DNA from: Manduca sexta
Taxonomy: Eukaryota > Arthropoda > Insecta > Lepidoptera > Sphingidae
Assembly: GCF_014839805.1 (NCBI RefSeq)
Contig: NC_051131.1
Location: forward strand, 7,056,913 to 7,120,912
Length of the DNA: 64,000 bases
Reading direction: 5' to 3'
The translations under genes and the position numbers were made by a program. Shown in pieces: positions 1 to 15,010 of this stretch (position 1 is the stretch's first letter; every line of letters begins with the position of its first letter). The notes beneath the pieces were generated by a model that did not search any database, was not told where the DNA came from, and saw nothing but the letters and a program-made list of their open reading frames with translations.

Positions 1-1568
1 CATATTGTAAGTTTTTCTTTTGAAATTAATGTTACCATTTTCGGTATACGCCATACAAAACATATCAAAAAATAATTTCAATTTTTAAATAAAATAATCG
101 ACTTTAACATCTCCAAAATACTTAGTAAAAATTATGCTATTTTATTAAGATTACTTTGAGTAGGTATAATAATGACTGTAAAGTAGGTAATGTTTTAATT
201 CAATATTTATGTAGATGTCGGGAAAAGTCGCCAACGATTGCTGAAAACGCATAATTTGCATCAATAGACGTAAACTAAGTTTGAGCTGAACGCCTGAATA
301 CCTGAACGATTAATTTGTAACATTTTCATAGATTTAATAACTTGTCGTATAGTATGCCGTGAGTGGATCTGATTCCGCCGCGTGCCGTGCGAACGACCGT
401 GGCGGATTCAATATTTCACAGTCACCACCAATAATCATTCACGATTGTACTTACAAAGTAGATTAAATTTGAACCAGTCAGGATATTAGTGCCTAGTGAA
501 GTTCCAAATCTACAAGCAAAACTCGTCACGGCTTTGTAAGCGGTTTCAGTAGGTCTCTAGAAAGCTTAGTACTGTTAAAAATGTCTAATAGTTGAGTTAA
601 CTGTGCAAACGGGAAGTTATTTTTTAAAAAAGAAAAAATATGTTCTCAATTTCAATCAAGATTTTCATTCGTTTTACGTGAGGATTCGTGTTGCACGTCT
701 CACTCTGCATTTGGGTCTCGGACGCTAACAGTACTCATACATTTTATGTGTACATTTTGAAAGCTTCATATTATACATGATGTTGTCATGTAGCGGCAGT
801 GATTTATCTATTATTTTTCATCTTGTTTTTCCGTTAGCGTTTTTGTTCGCCATTTATAAACAAAATTCTTATAATTGGTCAATTATTTTCTTTACGTGTC
901 TGTAGGAGCCCGACTGCGAGAGGTCATTTCAGGATGGCAATTTATATGAAGAAGTTTTTGCTGTCGCTCAGTAATCTTCCTTAAGTCGTTTGTGTTTCTG
1001 GTCATTTATCTTGACTCATTAACTTATTCAATATCTCACTTGTGTAATATTACCAAGCAGTTATTTTTTATTTTACTCGTTGCCGGGGCTTAGGAGAATT
1101 TAAATATTCCGTTGCGCTCAATACGGCGGCTGAATTTATTGCCTACGGTAAGATTATCATCCGCTAAAGCTTTGAAGGCAGATTATTTTATTATGTATCC
1201 GGCAAAAATATTCTCTTGGTCTTAAAATATTGTGCTTTCTTACTATGAAAATGCTAAATAGGCATAATAAGCGTTTACTAGTGGTCGTTCAGTAGATACA
1301 TGCATAAATTTATTTTTTCTGCATTCTTCTAAACAGCATTTAATATGTTCTTACTCATACATAAGCCCATAAGACTCACACTCACCAGTTTTTGTTATAA
1401 AAAAATTAAAAACACCCATTAAATTACAGTTTACCTATACTTACATTTAAATGTATAGTTTATATGTACTACATTAGTTGACTTGGTAGATGCCGGAGTA
1501 TAAATCATAATATTTATTAAAGCAATGAACTTGACAATGATGCTGTTGCATAATTGTTAAGAAAGTAT

Positions 1569-1745
1569 TTGAGCGCGACGGCCGTGGCCGGTGTGTGCGA
1601 TCCGTCGGGTGAGCGCGGGTGATTGCGTTGAGTCCGGCGCTGGCGAGTGGCGCGCATTGGGCGCGAGTTCAAGCGCAGGGGTGAAGGTTCCGCGGATGGC
1701 CGCTGTCGTGTCTGCCACCGCGCTCGCATCCGCTTGTCTCGACAA
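1569..1745. promoter_or_regulatory. GC/CpG-rich island
   Basis: A sharp GC-rich block rich in CG dinucleotides, in AT-rich flanks, with open frames on both strands. A promoter, 5' UTR or enhancer is possible; no protein is recognised. Confidence 0.3.
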
Positions 1746-3639
1746 ACGCTCAGCAATATTGCTGCCAGTCTTTGCAAAACAAAAGAAAAATAACGCATGA
1801 ATTGTTAGTTGAATAATTGTTACAATATGTTGCAAAGTTCTAGTTGAATTTTAACGTGAACTGCGGTCGAGTTATTGCAAAGTCGTGTTGATTATACCAC
1901 CAGGAACTAATATTTATAAAATCAATTAAAGAACTACTTGCATATAGGTATTCTTAATAGTTTAGGTAACATTTCGCAATTAGAATGTTTGATAGTTAAT
2001 AATGAACTGAATAACTAAATACCTGAATTAAATTAGTAATTGTTGCATTAATACTTAATTAAAACAGTATATTTATAAATGTTTATGTCGTACATAGTAC
2101 CTACAAAGTTACGTTATGACTAAGTTAGTAAAAAAGTATTAAATTACCTTTTACTTTGTAGAGCCGATTATAAGCAACTAGGTTTTATGGACATTGACTA
2201 TCTCTAACTATACATAGAAGGAATCGATTTAAAGGTCTATTTACATGTTTTTATGAAGCGACTCGTCGCGCTCGGTACTTCAGAAAGCCATGTAATGTGG
2301 TGTGTGGGCATCGTTCACAATAACGCATGGTTTATGCGCTGCGAAAAGCACGGCGAAGCGACGATTAATAGTGACTAACAAAACAATAGAACAAAAAATA
2401 TCAGTTTAGTCTTTTAATAATGGGCTACGAAATTGAGATGAATGTAAAAAAAATTATAAGATATACGCATTTGTGGATATGTAGAGCCGTGTAAAATGTA
2501 TCATAATTTAAATACTACTCATATGACTGCTTTTGTTCTAAATAAATATAAATTAACTTAATAATAAGGCTGTCATTTTGCAGTGACTCTATTATAACTT
2601 ATTTTACTATTACATGTCGAGCGAGGCTTAATACTGTAAAATCATAAACACGTCTCAATCATTTGAGATATATATATATATACATTCCTGGACCTATATA
2701 ACTGGTCACATTTTAGGCAAGAATCATATATTTATTAATTGAATTATTTTGAAACAATTACTTAAGATTTTAAGAAGCATTATTCGTTATTGTCTTAATA
2801 ATTAAAATTTTGTGCGACTTAAGAGGTAACTAATATTTGCTATATCTTACATATTTCTCAATTTATTATAATGACTTAATTGACCAATTCTATTTTACGA
2901 TGAATAATTTGAATAGAACGCATAAGAATCTCCATAAACTTTATACAGTTAATCTTATCTCGCACATCAATTTAGTACACATAGCGACTGCACAGATAGA
3001 TCAAATAACAAAACAGTGTAGTGAAAATAGTACAATCGCAATACCATATTTAAAATTATAAATAAATATGGGCTAGTTATGTTAAATAGTTTATAATTTA
3101 AAAAATGTTCAGAGTTTAGTGAACTATTAAAACAGCACACATTACCCTGTAAAGGTGGAATATTTTTACATAAGATTTATATTAAAAGCGGAAAACAAGT
3201 AAAGAAAATTACTTATTGATTATGGTACCAGTGGCAAGGTCGGTGAGCTTCCCATTCTTTTGTTTATAATGTTTCGCGCTTAGCGCACGGAAATACGGTT
3301 AGTTGACGGTAGCTAAACGACTGAATGACGTTCTTCCTTTAAATATACCTAATGGCCGTGATGTAAATAAACACGATCTTGTTAAATACTAAAAGATAAT
3401 ACTCATCCCACTAGTTGTTCGTGATTATGTTGCGGAAATTTTGAGAATATATGTAAGCAAATTTATCGCAGTATGTTGTAGTGAAATATACAATGAAATG
3501 GCATAGTTCTAAAGGATGCTGAGATATACCCATTGTAAGCGGGAATGTCGGCAATAAAATAAACCGTCCTTAAAAGTTAGAAACGTGTCCAGTGACTCCG
3601 CATTAATGAAAGTGCGCGTGAATATGCACGCGCGCAGTC

Positions 3640-3770
3640 CCGCCGTGACAGAATGCGCTCGCGGCGCGGCGCGGTGCGGCGTCCGTCCGCTCGCCGCGCC
3701 GTCGGCCGCTGCGTGCCACGCGCCCGCGCTGTCGCCGCCGCCGCTGCCGCTGCCGCCACCGCTTCCTGAG
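3640..3770. promoter_or_regulatory. GC/CpG-rich island with GCC/GCT triplet run
   Basis: Dense CpG stretch (gcggcgcggcgcggtgcggcg) followed by a CCGCCG/CTGCCG triplet run near 3730-3762. The open frames across it are low-complexity Ala/Arg or Pro translations, best read as by-products of base composition. Confidence 0.35.
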
Positions 3771-4117
3771 AAAATGGCAAATTATCGAGAACTGAATCTG
3801 GGCCTCACAGGTGCCATTGACCCGGCCAACCTGCCACACTCGATGCACATGTGCCGCCATTCACATTTCATATTTACCCACATATTTCTACACTATACAG
3901 GTTTATAGAATGTTAAGAATCGATATCCACAATGGGGTAGAACGGTCAGCGGTTTTAACGACGTTTGAAACGAATAAAAGAGGTGTGCTATTATAACCAC
4001 TGAGAAAAATTCTTTATGATTACGAATTCCAAAAACATGTTCATAAATGTTCTGTTATTTAAAGAGAGTTGTTATATGTCATTTTTATGTAGTTTCCCGG
4101 TAATAAGTGAGAAGTGG

Positions 4118-4270
4118 TTTATACGATGCGGCAGTTAGCGGCAAGTGGCCAGTGGATGGGTGGATGACATGAAGCCTCCGCGCCGCGAGTGCAGTGCGTC
4201 GGCGAGTGTCGGCGCTCGGTGCGCGAACTCGAAGCGCTCGCCGACGCTGGCTGTAGGAGCCGAAACCGTT
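4118..4270. promoter_or_regulatory. GC-rich island
   Basis: Contains ggcgagtgtcggcgctcgg and other CpG-rich text about 350 bp after the previous island. The pair could mark a promoter region. No splice-supported exon was found. Confidence 0.3.
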
Positions 4271-6629
4271 ACCAGGCCACAAAAATGTCGCAAAAAAGCT
4301 CGTAAACCGTTTCTGTTTCACTTGTTATATTGTAATTTGGTGACGTGACTTTGATTTCATGGTATATTTAATGAGGTTTGTTAACAATAGACAGCTTTTC
4401 TAATACAATTATGTAACAATAATCTAAGTGAACAGTTTCAAGTACTTAACTCAATAATAAACCATTACTTTTTGTTGAATTTTATATCAACTTAATATAT
4501 TTACTTTTTTCTATATAATACGTTTATAAGTTTTACGAACAATACTTAAATAATTATAGGACTATGTGCGGTAAATTAGGTTCAATGAATATTATATGCA
4601 TATATTAATTATCAAATTAAGGATCTATGTTATATATCAAATTACATAAATAAATGTATAGTTAATGCTATGAAAATATCACATAACGGTTGGTAAGGCA
4701 ACTACGTAGAGGTCCGTTAGGCAGACAATTTTACTACAACAACAATTAAAAACAAGATCATAGTTTGCAACAAAATAAATTCCGCGAATTACCCATTAGT
4801 TTAATGTTAAATGACTATAGTAGAGTCTTAACACAAGCATGTCTTGCACCGACGCCGTTGAATTATAACAATACATTGTAGCTATGGGACAGTTAATGGT
4901 CCCCGAGGTACAGAACATCGGTAGCGACTACCTAGTGTGCAAGAAACCTCGCGACGAATCGCCATCTGAATACCAATATCTGAATATGACCAAGCTGCGA
5001 TGCCGGTCACAAATGCCGATAAAAAGCATCACACAAAAATAGCCCTACGTGGAGTATGCTTAAAATTCACATTCACAGGCTTACTGCTGCTGCCACCAGC
5101 CAGTGGAATGTAGGTTATAATGTTATTTAGTTCAAATTTTTTGCCATACGAGTTTTTATTTATTACAATAGTTATTAGAGATCGCCTTACTTCACAACGT
5201 GCACTTCGTAGTTTTGCAGGTATCGAAAAGCTTATTAAAAATGTACCGCTCGATATATTTTTAATATGCCCTGTTATATCTAAGTTCATGTTATTATGCA
5301 TAATGAAAGGTTTGTCGCAAAATGGCTTTCCAACATCATCATATTTTCGTCGTTTTTTTTGTTCATGGCGTTATGAGGGATAGATAGTGAACAAATTATT
5401 TGCTCAGTTCTATGTAAGTAACTGTATTTCGAATAGTTAGCATTGTAAATTGAACTCACACATATATTTACCAACGTTATATAACGTGCGTGAGTCAAAG
5501 GAAATATCTTATTTAGTTGAAATTATTTGCATGTTAATAGAATATTAATAGGTCATAAAATATTCATTATTATATTATTGCTTTTAAGTGTTAACTTAAG
5601 TAATTGCAGACAGCCGGGCCGGTTCGATCTTCTCGAACTCGAGATAATGTTTGGATGTTGCAGATATTTGTTTCGGGTCTGAGTGTTATGGGATCGAAAA
5701 AGGTTTTTCTTAGTTTCGAAAACATACGAGAATCAAGACTAAACGATATAGAAAACGATATAAAATATATTACGTACATAAAACCATGACGAGTAGGTAT
5801 AATAAAAGAAAATACCATTAACTCATACTTGAAGACACAAAAATACATGCACGTGCACATGACACATTCAAGTTACTTGAGCTATTTCAAGTTTACTATC
5901 TCCTCTGTCTATTATTAAATCATAACGTATACCGATAACGAGAAATCTGAAAATCAGATAAAATGTATGATCAGAATAATAATTTTATGTATAATTCCCG
6001 GTGCAATGCCAGGCGGCTGAGTAAAGTGACCAATGCATTTGTTGGCTGCCTAAAGAGGCAGTCAGTCCCGTGCCCACGCTCATGGCACCCACACTCTAAA
6101 TAACAAGTCAAATAGACATGTCCACTTTACCATTTACGAAGTAAAAAATCTCATGTTATGTTTGAATAGGTCTTTTACCAATTAGTATTTGAACCGATAC
6201 GTGAGTATGACGTCCGCCTTGCTTTGGTTTGGCTGTTGCGCTCACGAAGTAAGTACTTTGTGTTAAGCCCGACACCACTCCAATTGTAATTGTGTAATTT
6301 AATTGTTTAAGGGTCAAAAAGTAAAATTTCGAATGTATAGTTTTGTCGTGTTTAGGATTGCTAGTCGGACGAATTCATTTATAAAAAAGTCGATCAAATA
6401 AGGACTAATTACTGCATCCAACAAAATTTATTCATCGGCTAAATGAAATAAAATAAACCCTCACATCTCTACAAGCCCAATGTGTGTGCATAAATTTGAA
6501 CGAAAAATTTAATGACGCAATTTTAAGCCGTGTCAGTGTTTTCAACTAAGAATAAAAAAGGCAGAGGCAACACTTCATAATGTCCAGGTTGTTTTATGGT
6601 GCGGAACGTGCGATGTCATTGTCCTACGA

Positions 6630-6722
6630 GTGGGTAAGGCGCATGCACCTTCGCCGTTCCGCCGCGGACCGCCGCGCCGACCGCCGACCGCCGCGCTCCG
6701 ACGCCACCAGCGTTGACTCGCA
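6630..6722. promoter_or_regulatory. GC/CpG-rich island
   Basis: Near-repeated ccgccgcg/gaccgccg text forms an imperfect 7-9 bp tandem pattern at 6661-6705. Flanks are AT-rich. Confidence 0.35.
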
Positions 6723-7289
6723 CTTACAATCTCCTGCTCTGTCAATTTATCAAAAATGAAATTTCAACTTTTAATTTTACATAAAGCGAGGCGTAGCTAT
6801 ATACTACATAAAACATAAGGACAGTAACATTTGTCATAACAGTATTTGTTGAAGGAAAATACTCTCAGAAAATTCACAAAGGCCGTACTACATATTTAAT
6901 GATGTTTCCAAAGATATTTTTAGATCACAAAATTCACCCCACGATCCATTAGCATCAAGTACTTACATCCTTTGTTTTCCTCAATTCTCGTGAGGGCCTC
7001 AGTGGAAGCAATATGTCAGCTTGGCCTCCGTAATATGAATAATTCACCGAACAAGAAAGTACCTACAAGTAAATATTTACCTTGCTGAATTTATTTTCTG
7101 GTGTTCGTAAACAAAGAGATTTAGTATAAATATATTATTGGATCAATTATATTAATCGAATGAGTCACAATCAATCGGAAATAAAATTATGTGTATAAGT
7201 ACGATACATTAAATTTCAATCGCCTTCTAGGTATCTATAAGTTTTTGTATTTACAAGGAAGTAATTAATTGAATTTAATTAATTACTGA

Positions 7290-7363
7290 AGTTAATTGAT
7301 TTGAAAACCTGAACCTGATTATAATGATGTTAATCCCTTTCAGGTTTTCAAACCAATTTAATT
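7290..7363. repeat. Imperfect inverted repeat (hairpin)
   Basis: TTGAAAACCTGA (7301-7312) pairs perfectly with TCAGGTTTTCAA (7340-7351), and most positions outward also pair, giving about 20 bp arms around a 27-nt loop. It could be the core of a small MITE or a cruciform-forming site. Confidence 0.6.
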
Positions 7364-10083
7364 AATAAATTAATATTTATTGGGATTACGAAACATTATC
7401 TTATAGTATTAGCACACTAAAATGTTTCCGTAGTACATATTATAACTTTTATTATATTTGGCATAACTTTTTACTAGCGCTAGTGTTTTTTTGTCACAGT
7501 TAATTCTTTAACCCCAAAGCAAAACCATTATACTCTACAGACGATTATTAAAATAATGTATGCAATGTTTTTTTTTTGTTAAGAATATTGTTTGTATAAT
7601 ATATATTGTAGTACCTTAGTCTGTCTAAATTCCTTGTCCGAGAAAAATTAAAGGTTATATTGCTCCCTAAAAAGGTTTTAATCTTGGCAGTTATGTTCTA
7701 AAAAGAAGTGAATATTTTTAATATTAGCTGGCCTACCTAACATCTTACCGATTACCAACAGCCACTCATTCCTCCTTCAGTTCACTATAGATACATTTCC
7801 AATCTTGATACTGTTCACCCCTAACCGGAATTCCCCCAGCTCTTCTTCTTCCCATTCTCTACTCCCTTTGCCCGACCCACCCCTGTCATTTGCATCCCCG
7901 TTTTCTTGCGGGTCCGTGCTACGTGATCCTCGCATTCCCCTTTTCTTTTTAAATCTGTTTATTGTCATAAAAATATGTACATGCAAATTGTTAACACTGA
8001 ATGAGTAGCTACTTAATTAAAATCTTACATAAGGAATAGCTAAAATTTTCCTGAATCAAAATCAGATATAATATTATAAAACGCCGAAAAATATATATGT
8101 AACTTGCTATGATAAAACCTCTGCAACAAAAATTATTACTTTTAAAAGACTAAAATATAGGAAATATAGGTTTAATATTCATTCATTTGATGTAATAAGC
8201 CATCATAGCCGTTTGAAAGCTTACTTCATCAACACCCTGCTTCATAAATGGGCATTTATTTGTTATTAAGTATTATTTTGTATAATACTTCCTATTTCAT
8301 GGCGCTTCCCAAACATTCGTGCTGCGCCATCTTCACCTTGAAAGATCATAGACGTTTTTTCACGTCTGTTTTTTTTTTCATGTCAATAATGATGATTTCA
8401 AAAGTATTCATTCAATATCTTCGAGCTGGAGTTAATCACGACTGTCGGTGTTTGGAAGCCCAAAAAAAATTTGGCTGTTGGCGATTATGAAACTTTGATA
8501 AGTACGGGTGTGACGTAATATAATTCACTTCCTTATTTAGTGTTATTTATTATATCATATAAGACAAACGTGGCTATTATACTATATAGATTGCGTAAAA
8601 CGTGTTACGATATTTATATATTACAAATATTTTTCTAACAAATAGATTCTAAATGCAGCGTATCCATAGAAAATACAATATATTTGTAATATATGAAGTG
8701 TGAAACCATATTTTATACAAAGTAACTAACTGCTTGTACCGTGAAATATTGCACGTCAAAACGTAAATAATTTTTATATCAACTACTTTAGCGTCAGGAG
8801 TTCAGTCAAATTACATTTAAAAGCGATTGAGATGGACAACCGTCGCGATAAGGAAAAAGAAACGTATGCGTATCCTAATTCAATTTTTCACATCTACCAT
8901 TGCATTTATTGCTTAGATTGCTTTCAATCTCGCGCTGCTGTATTAATCTCATACTTTGTGCTTGCATATTCATTTGTGTATACAAAAACATGCGGTAATC
9001 AACGTTATTTCGTATTAAGAAAACAACATTTTGTGATTTTTCTTTGGTAAGTAAACTATAATATTCTATTACCAACTGTTTAAATAACGATGTATTAATT
9101 AAATTTAAAATTAACGGCAACAGGTAAAATTATTTCAATAAGATTTTTTATACTTACATATTTGTTTTTATTTTACAAAAATGATGCCGTCTTCCAAATT
9201 TTATGATATAAAAGTTCATAAACACGTATTGAAATCGATGTTTATGTATCCGGAACAAAAAGTTATTATTACCCAGAAATGTACATCATTTCGATAAGTG
9301 GTTGTTAAAAATTGCGGCATCGGTATAACGGTATCTGACCACCATTAAGTTCGTGCTTATATTGAATAACGTATAAGTAAAACAAGCTAATTTCCTGCTA
9401 CGGAATCTCTTTTCATGCCTGTTGGATATTATACCGCACATTCCCCGGTAACATTCGCTGTCTGACGCTAACTTTTATTACTGTCTGCGCAAAATGCCAT
9501 AAATGATACAGGTATCGTATTGCCTTATGGTTTATTGCGAACCTTAATTGTGAACCTTTATTAGATTTTGTTTTGTTTAAGATTTCGTTTTATATTTTGT
9601 TCAACGATGGCAATTGCTATAAAATAATATGATTTAAATAAAATATTTTTTATTTTTATCTTAATTAAACCCAGGTTAAAATTATTAGTAAAATAATATT
9701 ATCACCATACCCTACTGGCACATTATACTCCAAGGTATGACAGACCTTTAAAATTTCTAGGAACTCTCTATTTATGCAGGCATGACAATTATAATTGATA
9801 TCCGATCGAATGCCTCATTATTCAATATTTTTTATTAAATAGGCCATTTGGTATTCTAAACACGAATAAAGCAAATAATTCGACAGCCGTTTTTTAAATG
9901 CAATAAATAAATTAAACAATGTATGTTATCCAGTTCGTGCATTCGTGATGAACAATTTAATATATTATTACGTGATGAGTACATCGTTGAAGTATTTTGA
10001 GGTTGTACCGTGAGAAAACTCCGGTGATTATTTACCTTACATCGACTATCTGAGCTATGAATGAGTGAAGAAAAGGCGATGTT

Positions 10084-10190
10084 GACGGAGCCGGAGCGCG
10101 GCGGCCCTCGTGGGACAGGCTAGCGGCTACAAGCGGGTAGCCGGCGCGCCCGCTGCTCGCCCAGCGAGGCCGCCATTGTGGCTCCGACTT
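10084..10190. promoter_or_regulatory. GC/CpG-rich island
   Basis: CpG-dense block (ggagcgcggcggccctcg... ggcgcgcccgctgctcgcc). On the minus strand it opens with a good start context (acaATGGCGGCC), but the frame closes after 18 codons unless spliced. Confidence 0.3.
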
Positions 10191-12740
10191 ACTAAATCAA
10201 TATTTGCGCAGATGTCGGCGCAAGAGCATGCTATGCTTGTAGCGACCTAAAATTCATACAGCTTATATGGTAGTGTTAGCGGTAAATTTTCTCGCTAGCT
10301 ACTTATAATCATTCAAATGTAGGACGTTGCTGCACGCACTAGTTGACCCCGGTCGTCCTGAGCTCAAGTGTAATTCGTTCGAATCATAGCGGGACTCGAG
10401 GGCTCCAGCTCTTAAATCAATACTCCTTCGTGCATTATGTTCTAATATTGATTTATTACTTAACTAAATTAAATATTTATCTACATTATAATACAGCCAA
10501 TATGTGTTCCTACATACTCTAACGGAGAAAATCCAAGACAAAAGTAATTTATACAGTTATAATTATGCCACATATACTTACCAAAATAATTAATCTGAAA
10601 ACTCATTTTTCAGTAGTCATAAATAAAATAATTAAAATTGTTAAAGTAAAAAGAAGAGCACAAAAGAAAAGCCATTCATCCAAACAGAAAAATAATAAAT
10701 TGATAAGACAGTCATTTTATAATGAACTTACATGTATATTCATAAGAACGGTGTTTCAATATTTACCTATGTAAAATCTAAATACAAAGCCGGTTCGGGA
10801 TCTTTTCTTATTTTTATATAGTACGTGTATTCTTTCCAGTTTTTATGTATTTACTAATGTAAAATGGACCATAGAGCATTCTAGTACCATATTTAAAATG
10901 AAAAAGTTTATTATGTCCAGTATATCAAGCCTCTTTGCAAACACTAGATTGGTTAGAACATGAATTAAATGCTGTAGACATGCCTGCGACATACACCGCC
11001 TTATCGAACTAATCGGCAGCGTCCACAAGAATACTAAGTCAATACGTGAGGTTCCGGCCCGGTTGCGGGAACCAACTTTAGTATATCGAATTCATTCTGT
11101 GGTCATTTCAAATGTTCTATTTCTAAAACTGACAATACTTAAACCGTTAAATGTATATTTAATGGGATGTTGGTAACATTATTATACTTTAGTCGCTTTC
11201 TACAATAACTGAGCGGGATCGAGTCAGACGCTATTCTATTTTACCAGACCGGCTATACTAGCTAAATAAAGGTGGTGAGGCCATTTTAGAAGCTATAAAA
11301 CCTATATTATTTCAGATATATCCCGGCTAAAGCGTTATAAATAGGAGACTAATTAAAACTGTAGTTCCCATAGTTTTATACCGACTTATAACAGACAATC
11401 GGGGCTTATTTAGATAATGAAAGGCAATCACTCCTGCACATAGTTACGTCCGAGTTCTTATAAATTAGCATTCGCGTTTGCACATTTATTAACATCCAAC
11501 GCGTTTGTAATTTGCAGACTACGAACCAAATACCCTTTTAAAATAGTTTTTCCTACAAACTGTTTTTATACCCGTCTCCAAGTGAAAACGAATAGCATAA
11601 TTTTCTAAGCGATGACCACAATTCTCGTGTAATATGATAATGCGATGATAAATATTTCATGTCTAGGGCTCTTTATTATCTTTTTTGCTCAACAACCAGT
11701 TCCCCACAATGCAGTTTCACAGGGAAAAGAGTAGCTATGTGCCTATTATTTCTATTTTTGTATTTGCTTCAATATAACTTTATGCTTGTCCATCCACTTT
11801 TTCTCACAGTACTTCTCTTTTTATTACACGCTAAGCTCCCTACTTTATTAGAGTTACAACTACAGTTTGTGCTTTTAAAAGAGTAATTTTATAAGTAATT
11901 GCGGATATTTAATTGGTTTAATATAAAGAATTTATGAAAAGAATTATCAGAGTTCATATTTATTCACAAAGCTTTATAATAAAATGTACTCACCTAGTGT
12001 CCAAGTACGTTAGCATTACGAATGTCTGAATAGTTTCCCCGTTACGAGCTCAGATTTGCACTTTTATAGCTATTCATGTGTTGTGCTGTAAATACTTGCC
12101 ATTCATTTGCTGCCTACAGATATGGCCAATAATGAGTGGCCAGCCGGCTAGCTGTCGGCGGCCGCTCATAAACATTGCTCGACACGACGCGTTTGAACGT
12201 ACGTGCAAAAGACATCACACCTTCGCTTCCTAGTAGAAAAATAAAATCGAACCGAGCCAACACACAATAGCCAAGCGAGCTTTAAAGCTGGATTTAATTA
12301 AATGGCGCATAAACATTCGGGATTCAAAGATTACTAATTTAGGCTCCCCCGAGGGACAAATATTGGTTCGCAAGTGCTTAGGGTGTTAGAATTGACGGGT
12401 CAGTGGTCGCCCTAACCGGCATCAGAAAGCGACCTCATCCCGCACGCTGGGTAGGTATTATCCCCGTCGCCGAACGCAAAAACATAATCAGATAAATACA
12501 TTCAGATATATATTTAACTCTCATGAAATTGCATTATCATATAATTAAACAATATATATCACAGATCTACCTATATTTATTCATACATTACATATAATAC
12601 TGATAAGCTTTACAATGTACCAGTAGTTACTTTCATGTAACTTACTGTGTTAGTATTTAAGTAACGATAAAATAAAACAACGGCGTGTAATGATACACTA
12701 ATTACGTAAATAATGCAAGTATGTCGTGAGAGGTGTCGAG

Positions 12741-12885
12741 TGTGGCAGCGACGTGCGCTAGGTGCGCCGTGCGCCGTGCGCCCCGTGAGCCCGGAGCGCT
12801 CACAGCTATAGCTAAGTTAGCGGCAGGCAGCGCGCGTTGCGGGGGCAACGCTCATCGTGTGAGCGGCTCGCCCGCGAACCAACAA
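12741..12885. promoter_or_regulatory. GC-rich island with GTGCGCC tandem repeat
   Basis: Three head-to-tail GTGCGCC units lie at about 12762-12782 within a CpG-rich block. The open frame across it gives no recognisable protein. Confidence 0.3.
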
Positions 12886-14254
12886 TCGCGAATTCATCGT
12901 ATGCCTAGCAACAGCCACTCACACTAACGGTGGCTTTCTTCGAACACACAGAGAATGCACACGCGGGCTTTAAGCTTTGATGGACTTCGCGACGTTAAAG
13001 CCGAGCGTTTCTCATGAAACGGAGCGAATTCCTCAGTACTAAGTCATATGTATCGTATAAGTTTTCATCGCCGGAATGTTAAACGGATGCGTGTGAACTT
13101 TAAATGATTTGAAAAAAAAAATGCTATTGTAGATCGAATCGAAATCACGAAATAGCATGGAAATAAGATAATTCGTAAAAGCACTCGAGTGGAATGCTAA
13201 CGCGGTATAACGGTGATGAAGACGTCTAGAGCGGATTTACCTAAATTATTCGGAATACGTTGGTGATGCGTGCGTGCGCACGATCCGATACTGCGCACCG
13301 AGCCGCGCTACGGCGCGGGTTAACATTTGATCATGGCGGCCCCAGCGCATGTCTGACCCTTTGTTAATTGTTACTGGCACACTTCCAATTTATGGTTTTA
13401 TAATTGTCATTATAGATTATTTTTAATCGTTCTAACAATTATAATTAGTAGTTTAATATAGTTTTGTAAATTGAGACTAACATACAGCTAAGTTGATTTA
13501 CGTGTATATTAAACTAATAAATGGCAATTAAGTTCCGAGCCGACAATGTATTTGATGCACATTAATATTAATTTAATTTTTGTATAAATAATATTTCGTT
13601 TATTATTTTGCAAACATGTAAATGAATTTTACATAGCCGAACTTCTTGTTTGCTAAAGTATAGAAGTTTATCCATTTCATTCTATTCCACTGGTCTAGAA
13701 TCTAGATTGCACTATTAAACAGATAATAGCCAAGGTATTTGACACAAAATTTGTAAGGTTCATTGAACTTTCCGATTCTTGAAGTGGAAACATTTGCTAT
13801 ATTTCTGTGCGTTCCCTCAAGGGACACGAGCCCTGTCTCTTTATGTTACTTCCGCGTGGCTGTTCCGCACATGTACGCAAGTACATAAATATGAATGCCT
13901 TTTCTCTCGCAGTTGTACGTTTGTACGTGGCTGTTTATTATAATAATCATCACTGCCTTAATCCTGTATGAAGAACAAATACATGTCAACATGTCATCCT
14001 TTATCCTGGGTATAAATAACGTGATTGTAATGAGCGAGTTAGCGCACATCAAGTGGTATGCGACGTGTTCTTGCAATGTCTACTTAGTATGGGCGAGTTG
14101 CTTTACTTCTGCCGTTAATCGACCGCTACACATCAGTGACAATTATCGCCTATAACAATGTGTTGTAGCCGAATCTAATAACAATCCGCCGTCGTCATGT
14201 CCACGACTGCTATGCTAATCAGAGGTAATTTACGACGCTCGATAATCGCCACAG

Positions 14255-15010
14255 ACGTACGTGAGCGTATTGGGCGAGCGGCGAACGGCGCGCGCGCACC
14301 ACACCATACGCTCGCGCTGACGCCGCCAACATACCTCCAGTTTAACAACGTTCCGTGAGAACTTGGCAATCTATATAATATGAGAACAGTGTTAGTCACA
14401 GCGTTTAGATTACTATCGCGCCTCAGAGCACAAAAGTGCTGTCTGTACTAGCGTAGCGTTTGCGATGTAGGCGGGTACGGTGCGCCTTGCTGCCCTCCTG
14501 CCAGGTGACCCTGCGGTCATCACGTCTTATATCTAGTGCGCATTGCGCTCTCAGCATACTTATCCCTGTCTGGTCAACTACATTTATGGACAGGGCAACT
14601 GTATAGGCTATCTCTTATTGATCTTTTGCTGAGTCCAACGGTAGCCTTAAAAATGTAGCTCCATTTTTAAACATCAACAATATACATATGATTGTAATGC
14701 ACATTTTTTTATTTAACAACGTAGGCACTATAAACGGAAAACTAGGCTGTAAAAAAATCAACAAAAATAAAAAATGCATACATCTAAACGTAACAAAAGA
14801 TAAATGCAATAATAATGCTTTCCGGTTTCCGAGTTATTTAGTGTGTAAGAAATTGGTGTCAATGCTCGCTGCGGTTGCAGTGTTCCGAAATGATATGTTG
14901 AGCAACAAGGCGAGCACTGCGCACGGATATGCCGTCGGCGGCTAGCGGCCAGTGGCCACAGCACCGCGGCTCCGCGCCCGCACCCCCCGCCGACCCTTCG
15001 ACCCAGCGCG
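14255..15010. promoter_or_regulatory. Two GC-rich islands (about 14255-14335 and 14925-15010)
   Basis: The first contains CGTGAGCGTAT and a near-complementary ATACGCTCGCG, allowing a hairpin. The second is CpG- and CCCGC-rich. These are about 3 kb upstream of the Tenectin ATG, so distal promoter or enhancer roles are possible but unproven. Confidence 0.3.

Noticed and set aside
1517..1835. Overlapping open frames on both strands at a GC island
   Set aside because: Low stop density from base composition explains them; no protein family, splice sites or codon bias.
3577..3908. Ala/Arg- and Pro-rich frames of 67-107 codons
   Set aside because: Translations of a CpG/triplet-rich island in three frames; no domain recognised.
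10377..10386. tRNA-like B box GTTCGAATCA
   Set aside because: No convincing A box, acceptor stem or cloverleaf around it.
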